Shown here piece after piece: positions 28,604-37,464 of a DNA stretch of 64,000 nt; within the stretch, counting starts at the first letter, position 1, and each line of letters opens with the position of its first letter. The position numbers were made by a program, and so were the translations under genes. Below the pieces are notes generated by a model that made no database searches, was not told where the DNA came from, and saw only the letters and a program-made list of their open reading frames with translations. The DNA is from RBG-16-34-14 sp963798865 (GTDB lineage: Bacteria; Bacteroidota; Ignavibacteria; Ignavibacteriales; Ignavibacteriaceae), in NCBI GenBank assembly GCA_963798865.1, contig CAWCVZ010000005.1:496001-560000 (forward strand). Direction: 5' to 3'.

Positions 28604-29002
28604 GGTTCAATTCTGTAAGCCGAATTCTGTATCCCAATTAATTGGGATGGCAATTATTTATCTGGTTCCAATGTTACCATCAGAATCAAGCGGTCTACCC
28701 GGAAACTAAATTAAGCATTCAAAGCAGAACATCTTTGTCCCATATTACCGGGATAGTTTCCTTATTTGACCTTGCTTCGGGTGGGGTTTACCATGCCAAG
28801 GATGTTACCATCTTTGCGGTAGGCTTTTACCCTGCCTTTTCACCCTTACTCCGTTTAAAACGAAGCGGTATATTTTCTGTGGCACTTTCCATCATCAAAG
28901 AATTGCTCCTTTAATGTCCGGGAATTACCCGGCACCCTGTTCTGAGAAGTTCGGACTTTCCTCTTCTCTTTAAAAAAGAAAAGCAATTGCCCAAACTGAA
29001 CC
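28604..29002 (-). ncRNA. rnpB: RNase P RNA, bacterial type A
   Basis: On the minus strand the sequence contains GAGGAAAGTCCG, the universal 5' P4 signature, and near the end ACAGAATTCGGCTTAC, the matching 3' signature. The outer ends pair as a 9 bp P1 helix (GGTTCAGTT with AATTGAACC). The span of about 399 nt fits type A. Internal segments GGTAAACCCCACC and GGGTAAAAGCCTACC are also characteristic. It is the catalytic RNA that trims tRNA 5' leaders. ORFs reported in this stretch are spurious. The 189 bp between its 5' end and the Zn-ribbon gene should hold its promoter, but I cannot point to it confidently. Confidence 0.95.
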
Positions 29003-29191
29003 TTACTTTTATTCTAAAAATTTTATCTATACGATAAAGTTTTAACCGTATAAATTCCTAAAAATTAATTAAAAATTAATGGATGTTTCTTAATGAAGCT
29101 AATATAATAAATTGATGAGATTAAAGCAGTATAAATTAATTTTTGCTAAGAAAGCTTCGAATCTATGATAAAAAAATTCTGTTTTTTGTCT

Positions 29192-29920
29192 CTAATCAGA
29201 TTCAGTTTGTTCGGCAACTTCCGGTGAAACGAGAATTCTTCCGCAATATTCACAAAAGAAAAGCTTATTATTTCTTCTTATTTCCAATTGTCTCTGAGAT
29301 GGAACAATATTATGACATCCTGAACACGCAGATCTACGGATAGTTACAACAGCTTTTCCCTTTTTTGCCTTTCGAATTCTCATATAAACGGCGTATTCCG
29401 GTTTTTTAATCTGATCAACAATTGTTTTTCTTTGAGATTTTAACTTGGCTTCTTCTTTTTCATTAGTTTTTATTATCTCTTTTAAATCAGCTTGCTTTTC
29501 TTTCAATTCTTCATTTAAAATTCCAAGCTGAGGAGTGACTTCCTCTATTTCGTCTGTCAGATTTTTACTTAAATCAGCAAGAGAATTATTTTCAGCCTCA
29601 AGTTTTTTAACCTGGTCTTCAGTATGGTCTATTTCTTTTGTCAACGCATCATATTCTTTATTATTTCGTACCTGGTAAAGCTGTGCTTTAAATTTTTTCT
29701 GGCTTGTCTGAAGTTTTTCTACCTGCTCTTCATTATCTTCTCTTTTTTGGAGAGAATCTTTTTTCTCTTTCTCTTTTTCCGTAATACTTTTTTTAATATC
29801 ATTTATTTTTGTCTCCAGAGATTCAACAGTATGGGGTAGATCGCCTCTAAGCTCTTCCAGTTCATCAAGCTGATCATCTACCAGCTGCAGCTCATATAAA
29901 ATTTTCAATTTGTTTATCAA
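29192..29920 (-). CDS. coiled-coil protein with C-terminal C4 zinc ribbon
   Basis: 242 residues. A long coiled coil covers about 1-175 (heptad-rich KEKEKKDSLQKREDNEEQVEKL). The zinc ribbon has CSGCHNIV and CEYCGRIL. This matches the zf-RING_7/PF02591 family (chlamydial CT398 and Helicobacter HP0958 relatives), which bind RNA or secretion and flagellar partners. It lies between the Nif3-like gene and rnpB, 5 bp after the former. That order recurs in many bacteria as far as I recall. The specific role is not known. Confidence 0.85.
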   Translation of the reverse strand: MINKLKILYELQLVDDQLDELEELRGDLPHTVESLETKINDIKKSITEKEKEKKDSLQKREDNEEQVEKLQTSQKKFKAQLYQVRNNKEYDALTKEIDHTEDQVKKLEAENNSLADLSKNLTDEIEEVTPQLGILNEELKEKQADLKEIIKTNEKEEAKLKSQRKTIVDQIKKPEYAVYMRIRKAKKGKAVVTIRRSACSGCHNIVPSQRQLEIRRNNKLFFCEYCGRILVSPEVAEQTESD

Positions 29921-29925
29921 TTTAA

Positions 29926-31041
29926 TTATGCTCCTGAATTGTTATAAAAATTTACGGGGTTAGCATTTCTGCTATAATTAATAACTTTAATTTTGTTTCC
30001 TTTGGTAAAGGAATTAATTCTCTTTTTAAGTTCAGTTAGAGAAAAAATTTCTGTTTCATAATGTCCTGCATCTATTAAAAGCAAACCATCTTCGTTATCA
30101 AAGAAAGTATGATATTTAATATCAGCGGTTATGTAAGCATCAGCATTATTTTTAATTACATCAGATATATATTCAGAACCGGATCCCCCACATACTGCAA
30201 CTGTTTTTATTGACTCATTATTTCCGGTAAATCTGAAATTTTTTATTTTCAAAGATTTGGAAACGTGATTCAAGAATTCATTCCTGTTCATAGTTTTGTT
30301 TGTTTCACCAATTGCTCCAACCCCGTAACTATTGTGATAATTACTAAGGGGATAAACGTCATAAGCCATCTCTTCATACGGATGAACTTTTCTGATTTCT
30401 GATAAAATCTTTTCCAGCTTCCATGAATCAATTAAAACTTCCAATCTTATTTCATCTACTTCTTCATAATTCAATTTCTTACCAATTGATGGAGAAGATT
30501 TTTCAGATCCTTTAAATGTTCCTTTCCCCATTGTTCTGAAGCTGCAGCGAGTATATTCACCTATAATACCACCTTCATTTTCAAAAATAGTTTTAGCCAC
30601 TTTTTCCAGGTGACTTTCGGGAACAAATATTACGAGTTTATATTGAATGGTTTTCAGATTAGTAAGGAAGCGGATGTTCTTAAGTTTAAGAGTTTTTGCA
30701 AGTTCAAAGCTCACACCATCTTTTGTAAAATCAAGATTTGTATGAGCAGAAAAGAGTGTAATATCATTTTTTAATAATGATTCAATCAGCAAAGAATTTT
30801 TATCTTTGTCTGTATCAATTTTTCTTATTGGATTAAAAAGCAGTGGATGGTGAGTTATGATAAGATTACAATTTTTTCTTTTCGCTTCATTAAGTACTTT
30901 CATGTTTAAATCTAACGAAAGCAATATATTCTTAACTTTCCTTTCCGCAGAGCCAACCTGCAAACCGACGTTATCTTTATTCCAGGCAATTTCTTTCGGT
31001 GCCCAATTTTCTATGTATTTAAATATTTCTCCGCAAGTCAT
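29926..31041 (-). CDS. Nif3-like dinuclear metal centre protein
   Basis: 371 residues from ATG 31041 (MTCGEIFKYIENWAP); an earlier ATG at 31056 would lie in the terminator hairpin. WNKDNVGLQVG, NLIITHHPLLFNPIRK (metal-binding His pair), SAHTNLDFTKDGV and LLIDAGHYETE (His/Glu metal ligands) define the family. The length shows the long form with an inserted PII-like domain (about 130-235), as in YqfO. Some relatives are annotated GTP cyclohydrolase I type 2, but the true activity is uncertain. Confidence 0.9.
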   Translation of the reverse strand: MTCGEIFKYIENWAPKEIAWNKDNVGLQVGSAERKVKNILLSLDLNMKVLNEAKRKNCNLIITHHPLLFNPIRKIDTDKDKNSLLIESLLKNDITLFSAHTNLDFTKDGVSFELAKTLKLKNIRFLTNLKTIQYKLVIFVPESHLEKVAKTIFENEGGIIGEYTRCSFRTMGKGTFKGSEKSSPSIGKKLNYEEVDEIRLEVLIDSWKLEKILSEIRKVHPYEEMAYDVYPLSNYHNSYGVGAIGETNKTMNRNEFLNHVSKSLKIKNFRFTGNNESIKTVAVCGGSGSEYISDVIKNNADAYITADIKYHTFFDNEDGLLLIDAGHYETEIFSLTELKKRINSFTKGNKIKVINYSRNANPVNFYNNSGA

Positions 31042-31045
31042 ATAA

Positions 31046-31080
31046 AAAAAATGCACTTCTAATTTTGAAGTGCATTTTTT
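31046..31080. terminator. intrinsic terminator between ispG and the Nif3-like gene
   Basis: Perfect 14 bp stem (AAAAAATGCACTTC / GAAGTGCATTTTTT) with a 7-base loop. It is symmetrical with A and T runs and could work in both directions; the transcript it ends is ispG (minus strand). Confidence 0.85.
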
Positions 31081-31235
31081 GTTGTTTTAATTTTTGATCT
31101 ACCAGTAGTTCGGTTAGGTATTCTTTTAAGAAATTTTAATTTCACTATATTTTCGGTTATCATATTAAGCAAGTAAATTTAGCTTATTCTCCTCTAATAT
31201 TCAATAAATTATCTATTGCTATGTGTCACCCTTGT

Positions 31236-33248
31236 TTATTGAACAGAAACTGATGTTTCTATCCATTTTCCATCTTCCTGGATTAATTGAATTAATGCAT
31301 CGACTGCATCTTCAGCAGGTATATTTCTTTTGACAATATTCTTTTCCCTGTATAGGGTAATTTTACCCACCCCGGAACCAACATATCCATAGTCAGCATC
31401 AGCCATTTCGCCCGGCCCATTTACAATACAGCCCATTATTGCAATTTTAACTCCTTTTAAATGTTCGGTTCTTTTACGGATCATTTCAGTGGTTTCCTGT
31501 AAATCAAAAAGAGTTCGCCCGCAAGAAGGGCAGGCAATATATTCTGTTTTGGAAATTCTTACCCTTGCAGCCTGAAGAATGCCGAACAAAGTGCGGTTAA
31601 TTATTTTTTCTTTTGCTTCTTCTTTAAGAATTTTTTTTACGTATTTGGTGTTTCCGTTTTCGGAGGTAAAATTATTCTTAAGTTCTGCCCAAACGCCATC
31701 TCCAAATCCATCAATTAATAATGAACCTAAATCTGTTGAAGAAAATAACCTGAACTGATCGGGAGTTAAATTTTTATAAGTACGTTTTACAATAACCGGA
31801 TGCTGTGCAGAATAATTTATTAATTCAAAAAATGCGCTGCGTTGTTCTGCCATTCCATGTTCATTTTCTGTTGTTAGAATCAGGACAAGATTATTATCAT
31901 CTTTTATTTTGCTGATGAATTCTATTGAAAGCGAGTTTAAATCAATTAAAACGAATTTCAGGTAATTTTCATTGGCATCTGATTTAAGATATTCTATTGA
32001 AGTATAAAGGGGAATCCCGGAATTTTTATTTTTAAGATTTGACCAGTAATTAAAATCATAAATTGCCCTTAAGCCATTGGGAATATTAAAAGGTAATTGC
32101 CTGCTTCCTAAATACAAAAAATCAGGAGCTATATCGTTCATATTCCATTTATCAGTTTCGGGACTATAGAAAAAACCTATATCTGCCAGATCTTTATAAT
32201 CAAATATTTCTCTGGAGCTATAGTCTGCAACAACTCTTGCTACATTTCCGCCGCCAATTCCCGCAACTTCCAGCGCATGTCTCTTTTCATATTCAAAAGG
32301 ATTGTAAGGCGGATCCTCAAACTGTTTTATTGGTTTATGGTTTTCTCTTCCTGCATATCTATTCTTAAGTATTATGGCAACGGGAGCTTCGTATTCCGGG
32401 TCTTCAGTAAGTGATACTCTTATAGTATCACCAAGTCCATCTTCAAGTAGAGTACCAATTCCAAGTGCAGATTTTATTCTTCCATCTTCACCGCCTCCCG
32501 CTTCCGTAACACCTATATGAAGGGGATAATTCATGCTTTCTTCCCCCATTTTTTGAACAAGTAATCTGTATGCCTGAACCATTACCTGCGGGTTGCTGGC
32601 TTTCATTGAAAGTATAATTTCAAAATAGTTTAAGTCTTCACATATTCTAACAAATTCTAAAGCGGATTCTACCATGCCTAAAGGAGTATCACCATAACGG
32701 CTCATTATTCTATCGGAAAGGGAACCGTGATTTGTTCCTATCCTCATTGCAGTTCCGTATTCTTTACAAATTTTAACAAGAGGTGAAAACTTGTTTCTTA
32801 TTCTTTCAAGTTCTGATTCATATTTATCATCAGTGTATTCAATAACTTCAAACTTTTTTCTATCAGCATAATTGCCTGGGTTAACTCTAACTTTTTCAAC
32901 AATTCTTGCTGCAATCTCTGCAGCATTTGGTGTGAAATGAATATCTGCAATAAGTGGAACTTTATAACCGCGTGTTCTTAATTCTTTTTTAATATTCTCA
33001 AGATTTTGTGCTTCAAGTTTGCTTGGTGCAGTTATTCTCACATAATCGCATCCGGATTCTACCATTCGTATTGACTGTTCAACGGTGGCAATTGTATCCA
33101 TTGTATCTGTAATAGTCATTGATTGAATCCGAATTGGATTATTTCCTCCAAGTGGAACCTCGCCCACATGAACTTCCCTGGTTTTATAACGTGAATACCT
33201 GGTAAGACTGTTACAGTATTCTTTAAATTTTGAAATGTTATCTATCAT
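31236..33248 (-). CDS. ispG: 4-hydroxy-3-methylbut-2-enyl diphosphate synthase, long form
   Basis: 670 residues. The N-terminal TIM barrel has VHVGEVPLGGNNPIRIQSM and VRITAPSKLEAQNL; a large middle insertion (about 340-540) is found in the plant/Bacteroidota/Chlorobi type. The C-terminal iron-sulfur domain has CPSCGRTLFDLQ, IMGCIVNGPGEMADADYGYVG, giving the three Cys and Glu ligands of the 4Fe-4S cluster. It performs the reductive ring opening of MEcPP in the non-mevalonate pathway. Its insertion length supports the group assignment of the organism. Confidence 0.96.
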   Translation of the reverse strand: MIDNISKFKEYCNSLTRYSRYKTREVHVGEVPLGGNNPIRIQSMTITDTMDTIATVEQSIRMVESGCDYVRITAPSKLEAQNLENIKKELRTRGYKVPLIADIHFTPNAAEIAARIVEKVRVNPGNYADRKKFEVIEYTDDKYESELERIRNKFSPLVKICKEYGTAMRIGTNHGSLSDRIMSRYGDTPLGMVESALEFVRICEDLNYFEIILSMKASNPQVMVQAYRLLVQKMGEESMNYPLHIGVTEAGGGEDGRIKSALGIGTLLEDGLGDTIRVSLTEDPEYEAPVAIILKNRYAGRENHKPIKQFEDPPYNPFEYEKRHALEVAGIGGGNVARVVADYSSREIFDYKDLADIGFFYSPETDKWNMNDIAPDFLYLGSRQLPFNIPNGLRAIYDFNYWSNLKNKNSGIPLYTSIEYLKSDANENYLKFVLIDLNSLSIEFISKIKDDNNLVLILTTENEHGMAEQRSAFFELINYSAQHPVIVKRTYKNLTPDQFRLFSSTDLGSLLIDGFGDGVWAELKNNFTSENGNTKYVKKILKEEAKEKIINRTLFGILQAARVRISKTEYIACPSCGRTLFDLQETTEMIRKRTEHLKGVKIAIMGCIVNGPGEMADADYGYVGSGVGKITLYREKNIVKRNIPAEDAVDALIQLIQEDGKWIETSVSVQ

Positions 33249-33372
33249 AAATCAATAAATCTTAGATATTAATTTGCTTAAAAAAATCTAATAAAATAAA
33301 GTCTGATTTTGTTCGCTTGTGAAAGGAAATATAACAAATGTGCCGGCAGGTTTAAAGTGAGCTTTTCTGATT

Positions 33373-33954
33373 CTAATAATTTGCCATTTCATCTGTGTGA
33401 GAAGGTAATAATCTTAATAATGAATCCTGAAGTTCGGACCCTTCTAATTTCTTTTTTGAGAACTCATAACCAAGATCATTATATTGTTTCTCAAGCCAGT
33501 AAGTTAGAGGTTTTGGTTTAAGAAATTCAAGTGTTTTAATTCTGTATTCGATCAAAGCTCCCTTACACATTTCGCAAGGTTCGTATGTTGTAACTATTTT
33601 CATTGAATCACGGCTAAGATGGTTAAAGGTTTCAAGCCCCACATTTTTTATTGCATCCGAAATTGCATTAATAATTGCATGCCCGCCCGCTTCAGAATCT
33701 CTTACAACAGTAGTATGTCCTCTTCCTATTATTTCGAAATTGTATATAAGAATTGCAGAAATTGGGATGTCTTTGCTTTTAAGAGCAGTTTGCCCGATAG
33801 CATCAAGTTCTCTTTTATACTGGTCAATTAATTTCTTTTTTGAGGAAACCTGGTAAAACTGAGATCTTAATGCAAATACGCTAATAATTAAGAAAAGAAT
33901 TATTGATAAGAATAAAGAAAATTTTTTTGTTCTGAATTTATTTTTTTTTGCCAA
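33373..33954 (-). CDS. membrane-anchored cytidine-deaminase-fold protein with altered active site
   Basis: 193 residues. Residues about 10-30 are one membrane helix (FSLFLSIILFLIISVFAL), leaving the domain outside the cytoplasm or anchored. The domain has YEPCEMCKGAL, the PCxxC zinc ligands, but the third site reads GGHAIINAI where active deaminases have HAE, so the catalytic Glu is Ile. A zinc ion could still bind. Typical relatives include dCMP, guanine and tRNA-adenosine deaminases. It may be a pseudoenzyme or an enzyme of different chemistry. It is followed by ispG, 124 bp downstream. Confidence 0.7.
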   Translation of the reverse strand: MAKKNKFRTKKFSLFLSIILFLIISVFALRSQFYQVSSKKKLIDQYKRELDAIGQTALKSKDIPISAILIYNFEIIGRGHTTVVRDSEAGGHAIINAISDAIKNVGLETFNHLSRDSMKIVTTYEPCEMCKGALIEYRIKTLEFLKPKPLTYWLEKQYNDLGYEFSKKKLEGSELQDSLLRLLPSHTDEMANY

Positions 33955-34082
33955 AATTTTTTCTCTGAAGTTTTTCTACCGAATTCGTTAATTTATTCTC
34001 AAAGTTTTTATTAAATTTCTATTCCTGCTTACCAATGGTAAATCAACTCAGAAAGCAGACTTGTTATTATTAAGCAAAAACT

Positions 34083-35959
34083 ATGCGAATACCAGAAAGC
34101 AAAATAGAGGAAATAAGGTCATCTTCGAGCATTGTAGATGTAATTTCTGGATATGTTCAGCTGAGAAAAAGAGGAAGAAATTACATCGGTTTATGCCCTT
34201 TTCACTCAGAAAAAACTCCTTCTTTTACAGTAAGTGAAGAAAAACAGATATTTCATTGCTTTGGCTGCCATGCAGGTGGAAATGTTTATAAATTTTTAAT
34301 GGATTATGAAAAGATATCATTTATTGAGGCTGTTCAGGAACTTGCAAAACAAGTAGGGATTGAAATCGAATATGAATCAACTCCCGGAGATGAAAAGCAA
34401 AGTGAACAGGAAATTCTTTATGATATTAATACTGAAGCAGCAAAATATTTTTATAACAATCTTCAAAATTCCGATGAAGGAGAAATTGCAAGAAAATATT
34501 TAAGAGAAAGAAAGATAAAACCACAAACCATTACTTCATTTGGATTAGGATATGCTTTAAAAGGGTGGGAATACTTTCATCAATTTGCAAAAGAAAAAAA
34601 ACTTGACATAAATAAAGTTGTTGAGCTTGGACTAATTGGTAAAAGTAATGATATAAATTACTTTGATAAATTTGCAGGAAGATTAATATTTCCGATCTTT
34701 TCTCCCAACGGGCGTGTTGTTGCTTTTGCTGGCAGAATACTGGATGAGAGTGACAAAGCAAAATATTTAAACTCACCGGAATCTTCTATCTACATAAAGG
34801 GAAGAATTTTATACGGGCTCTCTTTTGCAAAAGATGAAATCAGAAAACTAGATAAAGCCATTCTTGTTGAAGGCTATATGGATTTGATTTCTCTTTACCA
34901 GAGCGGAATTAAAAATGTAGTCGCGGTATCAGGTACTGCATTAACGGAAGAACAGGTGCAGTTACTTTCCCGTTATACAAAAAATGTTGTTCTGTTATTC
35001 GATGCTGATACAGCAGGAATAAAAGCTTCAATGAGAAGCATTGAACTTTTATTAAAAAGAGATATTGAAGTAAAGATTGCGGCACTTCCCGCCGGAGAAG
35101 ACCCGGATTCATTTATTAATAATTACGGCAGAGAAAAATTTGAAGAAATAATTTCTTATGCACAAAACTTTCTTGAGTACCAGTCAGAATATTTTGAAAA
35201 GCAGGGTATGTTTGCTGACTCAGCAAAGATGAGTGAAGCAATAAGGGAACTGGTTAAATCCGCTTCATTAATAAAAGATGATTTGAAACGTAATCTTCTT
35301 ATAAAAACTATTGCAAAAAAATTTGGTCTCAGGGAAATTCTTATTGAAAATGAGCTTGATAAAATTCTTAAGAAGGAAAAAGTATCATCTAATACAGAAA
35401 AACCTGTGACCGATGAGAATTCTGCAAAAAGAATTGCCGAATCTTTTTAAATACAAAAATATCTGATTCTGAGTTTAGTACAGAAAAAGAAATAATAAAA
35501 CTTCTTTTTGAGGGAGATAAAGATATTGTTGATTTAGTAATCCAACATGTTGATCAGTCAGATTTTAATATTCCTTTTAACAGAGAGCTTTTCCTGCTTG
35601 TAATTGATGTTTTAAACGAGGGTGAGCAAATTATAGCCGGAGCCTTATTGGATAAAATTGAAAACGAAAGATCTGAAGCTTACTTAAGAGAGATAACTTT
35701 TGAAAAATATGGCATTAGTAAAATATGGGAAGATATATATCCGGGGGCAGATGAAAAACAAATACTTCTTAAATATGCGAAGGATACATTGAAAAAATTC
35801 AAGCTTCAGCAGATTAATAATGCAATTAAGGAAAACCATAAAAAACTTGAAGCGGCCGAAGAAGAAAATAAAAAACTTGAATTGATGAAAAAAAATATTG
35901 AGCTTGAAAAAGAAAAAAATATGGTCGTTAAAGAATTAAGCAGTGAAGAAGTTATCTGA
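34083..35959 (+). CDS. dnaG: DNA primase DnaG, one frameshift
   Basis: N-terminal CHC2 zinc finger (CPFHSEKTPSFTV, then HCFGC), TOPRIM core (ILVEGYMDLISL, VLLFDADTAG) and a C-terminal helicase-binding part. The frame breaks at the T run 35444-35448; adding one T joins AESF to LNTKISDSEF. Corrected length is about 626 residues, normal for DnaG. It primes replication and should be essential, so a real disruption is unlikely. The C-terminal segment after the break ends in a coiled coil (EAAEEENKKLELMKKN). The next gene, ferredoxin, begins just after it. Confidence 0.92.
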
Positions 35960-35991
35960 TGAACTACCGCCAGGCTAAAACAGGAAAATTA

Positions 35992-36180
35992 ATGATTGAT
36001 ATTCTCCCGGATAAATGCGATTTCTGCGGATGCTGCGTAGGCATTTGTCCCGAAGATGCAATTGAATTAAAAGAAGCAGAAATTTTTATTATTGATCCTC
36101 GATGTACTAATTGTGCAAAGTGTGTTTGGAGCTGTCCAATCGAGGTAATTAAATTTAATCGTGAAGGGGTTTTAGTATAA
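35992..36180 (+). CDS. 2[4Fe-4S] ferredoxin
   Basis: 62 residues from ATG 35992, preferred because AGGA sits 6 bases upstream; an earlier ATG at 35959 overlaps the dnaG stop by one base. CDFCGCCVGICP and CTNCAKCVWSCP are two complete CxxCxxCxxxCP motifs. It carries low-potential electrons. It lies 73 bp upstream of a geranylgeranyl-reductase-type flavoprotein; such reductases need a reduced ferredoxin-like donor, so this is a likely partner. Confidence 0.9.
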   Translation: MIDILPDKCDFCGCCVGICPEDAIELKEAEIFIIDPRCTNCAKCVWSCPIEVIKFNREGVLV

Positions 36181-36253
36181 ATCTCAAAACTCAAAACTCA
36201 AATCTTTTCAAATATTTTTTTGAGATTTGAGATTTGAAATTTGAAATTGAAGA
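36181..36253. repeat. intergenic simple palindrome
   Basis: CTCAAATCT and AGATTTGAG form a 9 bp stem, inside a TTTGAGATTTGAGATTTGAAAT-like low-complexity run between the ferredoxin and the flavoprotein. It could be a weak attenuator or only repeat debris. Confidence 0.4.
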
Positions 36254-37420
36254 ATGAAAAACGAATACGATATCATAGTAGTAGGTGCAGGTCCGGCAGG
36301 AAGTATTGCTGCAAGATTTGCAGCAGAGCAGGGTGTTTCAGTTTTATTATTAGAAAAAGATAGAGACGTAGGATATCCTGTAAGATGCGGCGAAGCAATT
36401 AGTAAAGCCGGAGTTGAAGAATTCATAAAACCCGACCCCAAATGGATTGCGGCAACGATTAGTAAATTCTCTTTTAATTCACCTGATGGCACAGATGTTA
36501 TTCTTGATTTTGGTGAAGCCGGGTACGTTCTTGAAAGAAGAATTTTTGATTATGAACTTGCAAGAACAGCGGCAGATGCAGGTGCGGAAATATTAACAAG
36601 AGCTTATGTTAACGGATTAATTTTTAAAGATGATAAAGTTACCGGGGTAAAGTATGAATACCAGGGAGAGCAAAAAGAGTTAAAAGCAAAAATTGTAATT
36701 GCTGCGGATGGTGTTGAATCAAGAGTCGGGAGATGGGCAGGACTTACAACCCATATTGATTTCCGTGATATGGAAAGCGCTGTACAGATAACCGCAGCTA
36801 ACATTCCTGTTGATCAGGACACATTATACTTTTACTTTGGAGAGGATTTTGCACCACAGGGATATTTCTGGATTTTTCCAAAAGGAAATAATAAAGCAAA
36901 TATTGGTTTAGGCGTAAGTGGATTAATCGGTAAAAAAAAATCTGCACTTACTTTTCTTAATTCTTTTATGGAAAGATATTATCCTTCTGCACCCATCTTA
37001 ACAACTATTGCCGGGGGAGTTCCTTGCAGCATTACTCTTGGAAAAATTTCTGCGCCCGGAATAATGCTGGTTGGAGATGCTGCTCGACAGGTAAATCCTT
37101 TGAGTGGCGGAGGAATTGCAAGCGGAATGATAGGAGGAAGCATTGCCGGAAGAATTGCTGCTGATGCAATTAAAATGAATAAAGCTGATCACATTTTAAC
37201 TTATGATAAAGCCTGGAAAGAGAGACTCGGCAAACGCCACGAGATTTTCGATCGAATAAAAAACGGTATCTATAACTTTTCAGATGAGAAGTTTAATAAA
37301 ATTGCACACTCCTTTAATAAAGTTCCTTATCAGAAAAGATCACTTGGAAGATTATTTACAACAGCTTTAATAAACCAACCCTCGCTTCTTGTGGATGTAG
37401 CGAGGGTTTTTGTGGTTTAA
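36254..37420 (+). CDS. geranylgeranyl reductase family FAD-dependent oxidoreductase
   Basis: 388 residues. VVGAGPAGSIAARFAAEQG is the FAD-binding Rossmann motif; VGYPVRCGEAIS is the family P-x-Y-x-C-G-like signature; GDAARQVNPLSGGGI is the second FAD motif. It probably reduces double bonds in an isoprenoid side chain (menaquinone or lipid), using electrons from the neighbouring ferredoxin. The final codons (VARVFVV) overlap a terminator-like hairpin. FixC-type quinone oxidoreductases are relatives, so that role remains possible. Confidence 0.85.
   Translation: MKNEYDIIVVGAGPAGSIAARFAAEQGVSVLLLEKDRDVGYPVRCGEAISKAGVEEFIKPDPKWIAATISKFSFNSPDGTDVILDFGEAGYVLERRIFDYELARTAADAGAEILTRAYVNGLIFKDDKVTGVKYEYQGEQKELKAKIVIAADGVESRVGRWAGLTTHIDFRDMESAVQITAANIPVDQDTLYFYFGEDFAPQGYFWIFPKGNNKANIGLGVSGLIGKKKSALTFLNSFMERYYPSAPILTTIAGGVPCSITLGKISAPGIMLVGDAARQVNPLSGGGIASGMIGGSIAGRIAADAIKMNKADHILTYDKAWKERLGKRHEIFDRIKNGIYNFSDEKFNKIAHSFNKVPYQKRSLGRLFTTALINQPSLLVDVARVFVV
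37377..37411 (+). terminator. intrinsic terminator overlapping the end of the flavoprotein gene
   Basis: Stem AACCCTCGC / GCGAGGGTT with a 14-base loop and a T run of five. The hairpin lies entirely within the last coding triplets (stop at 37418-37420), so coding and termination signals are superimposed. Confidence 0.7.
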
Positions 37421-37464
37421 TTATTATTTCTTTGATGTATGGCTTATTTAAATAATTCATTTTT

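Noticed and set aside
28642..28914. Plus-strand ORF of 90 codons
   Set aside because: It lies inside RNase P RNA on the opposite strand, and its codon use is not gene-like.
34083..35959. DnaG as two separate genes or a split primase
   Set aside because: One missing T in a homopolymer restores one continuous, normal-length DnaG; splitting would leave the second part without a start signal.
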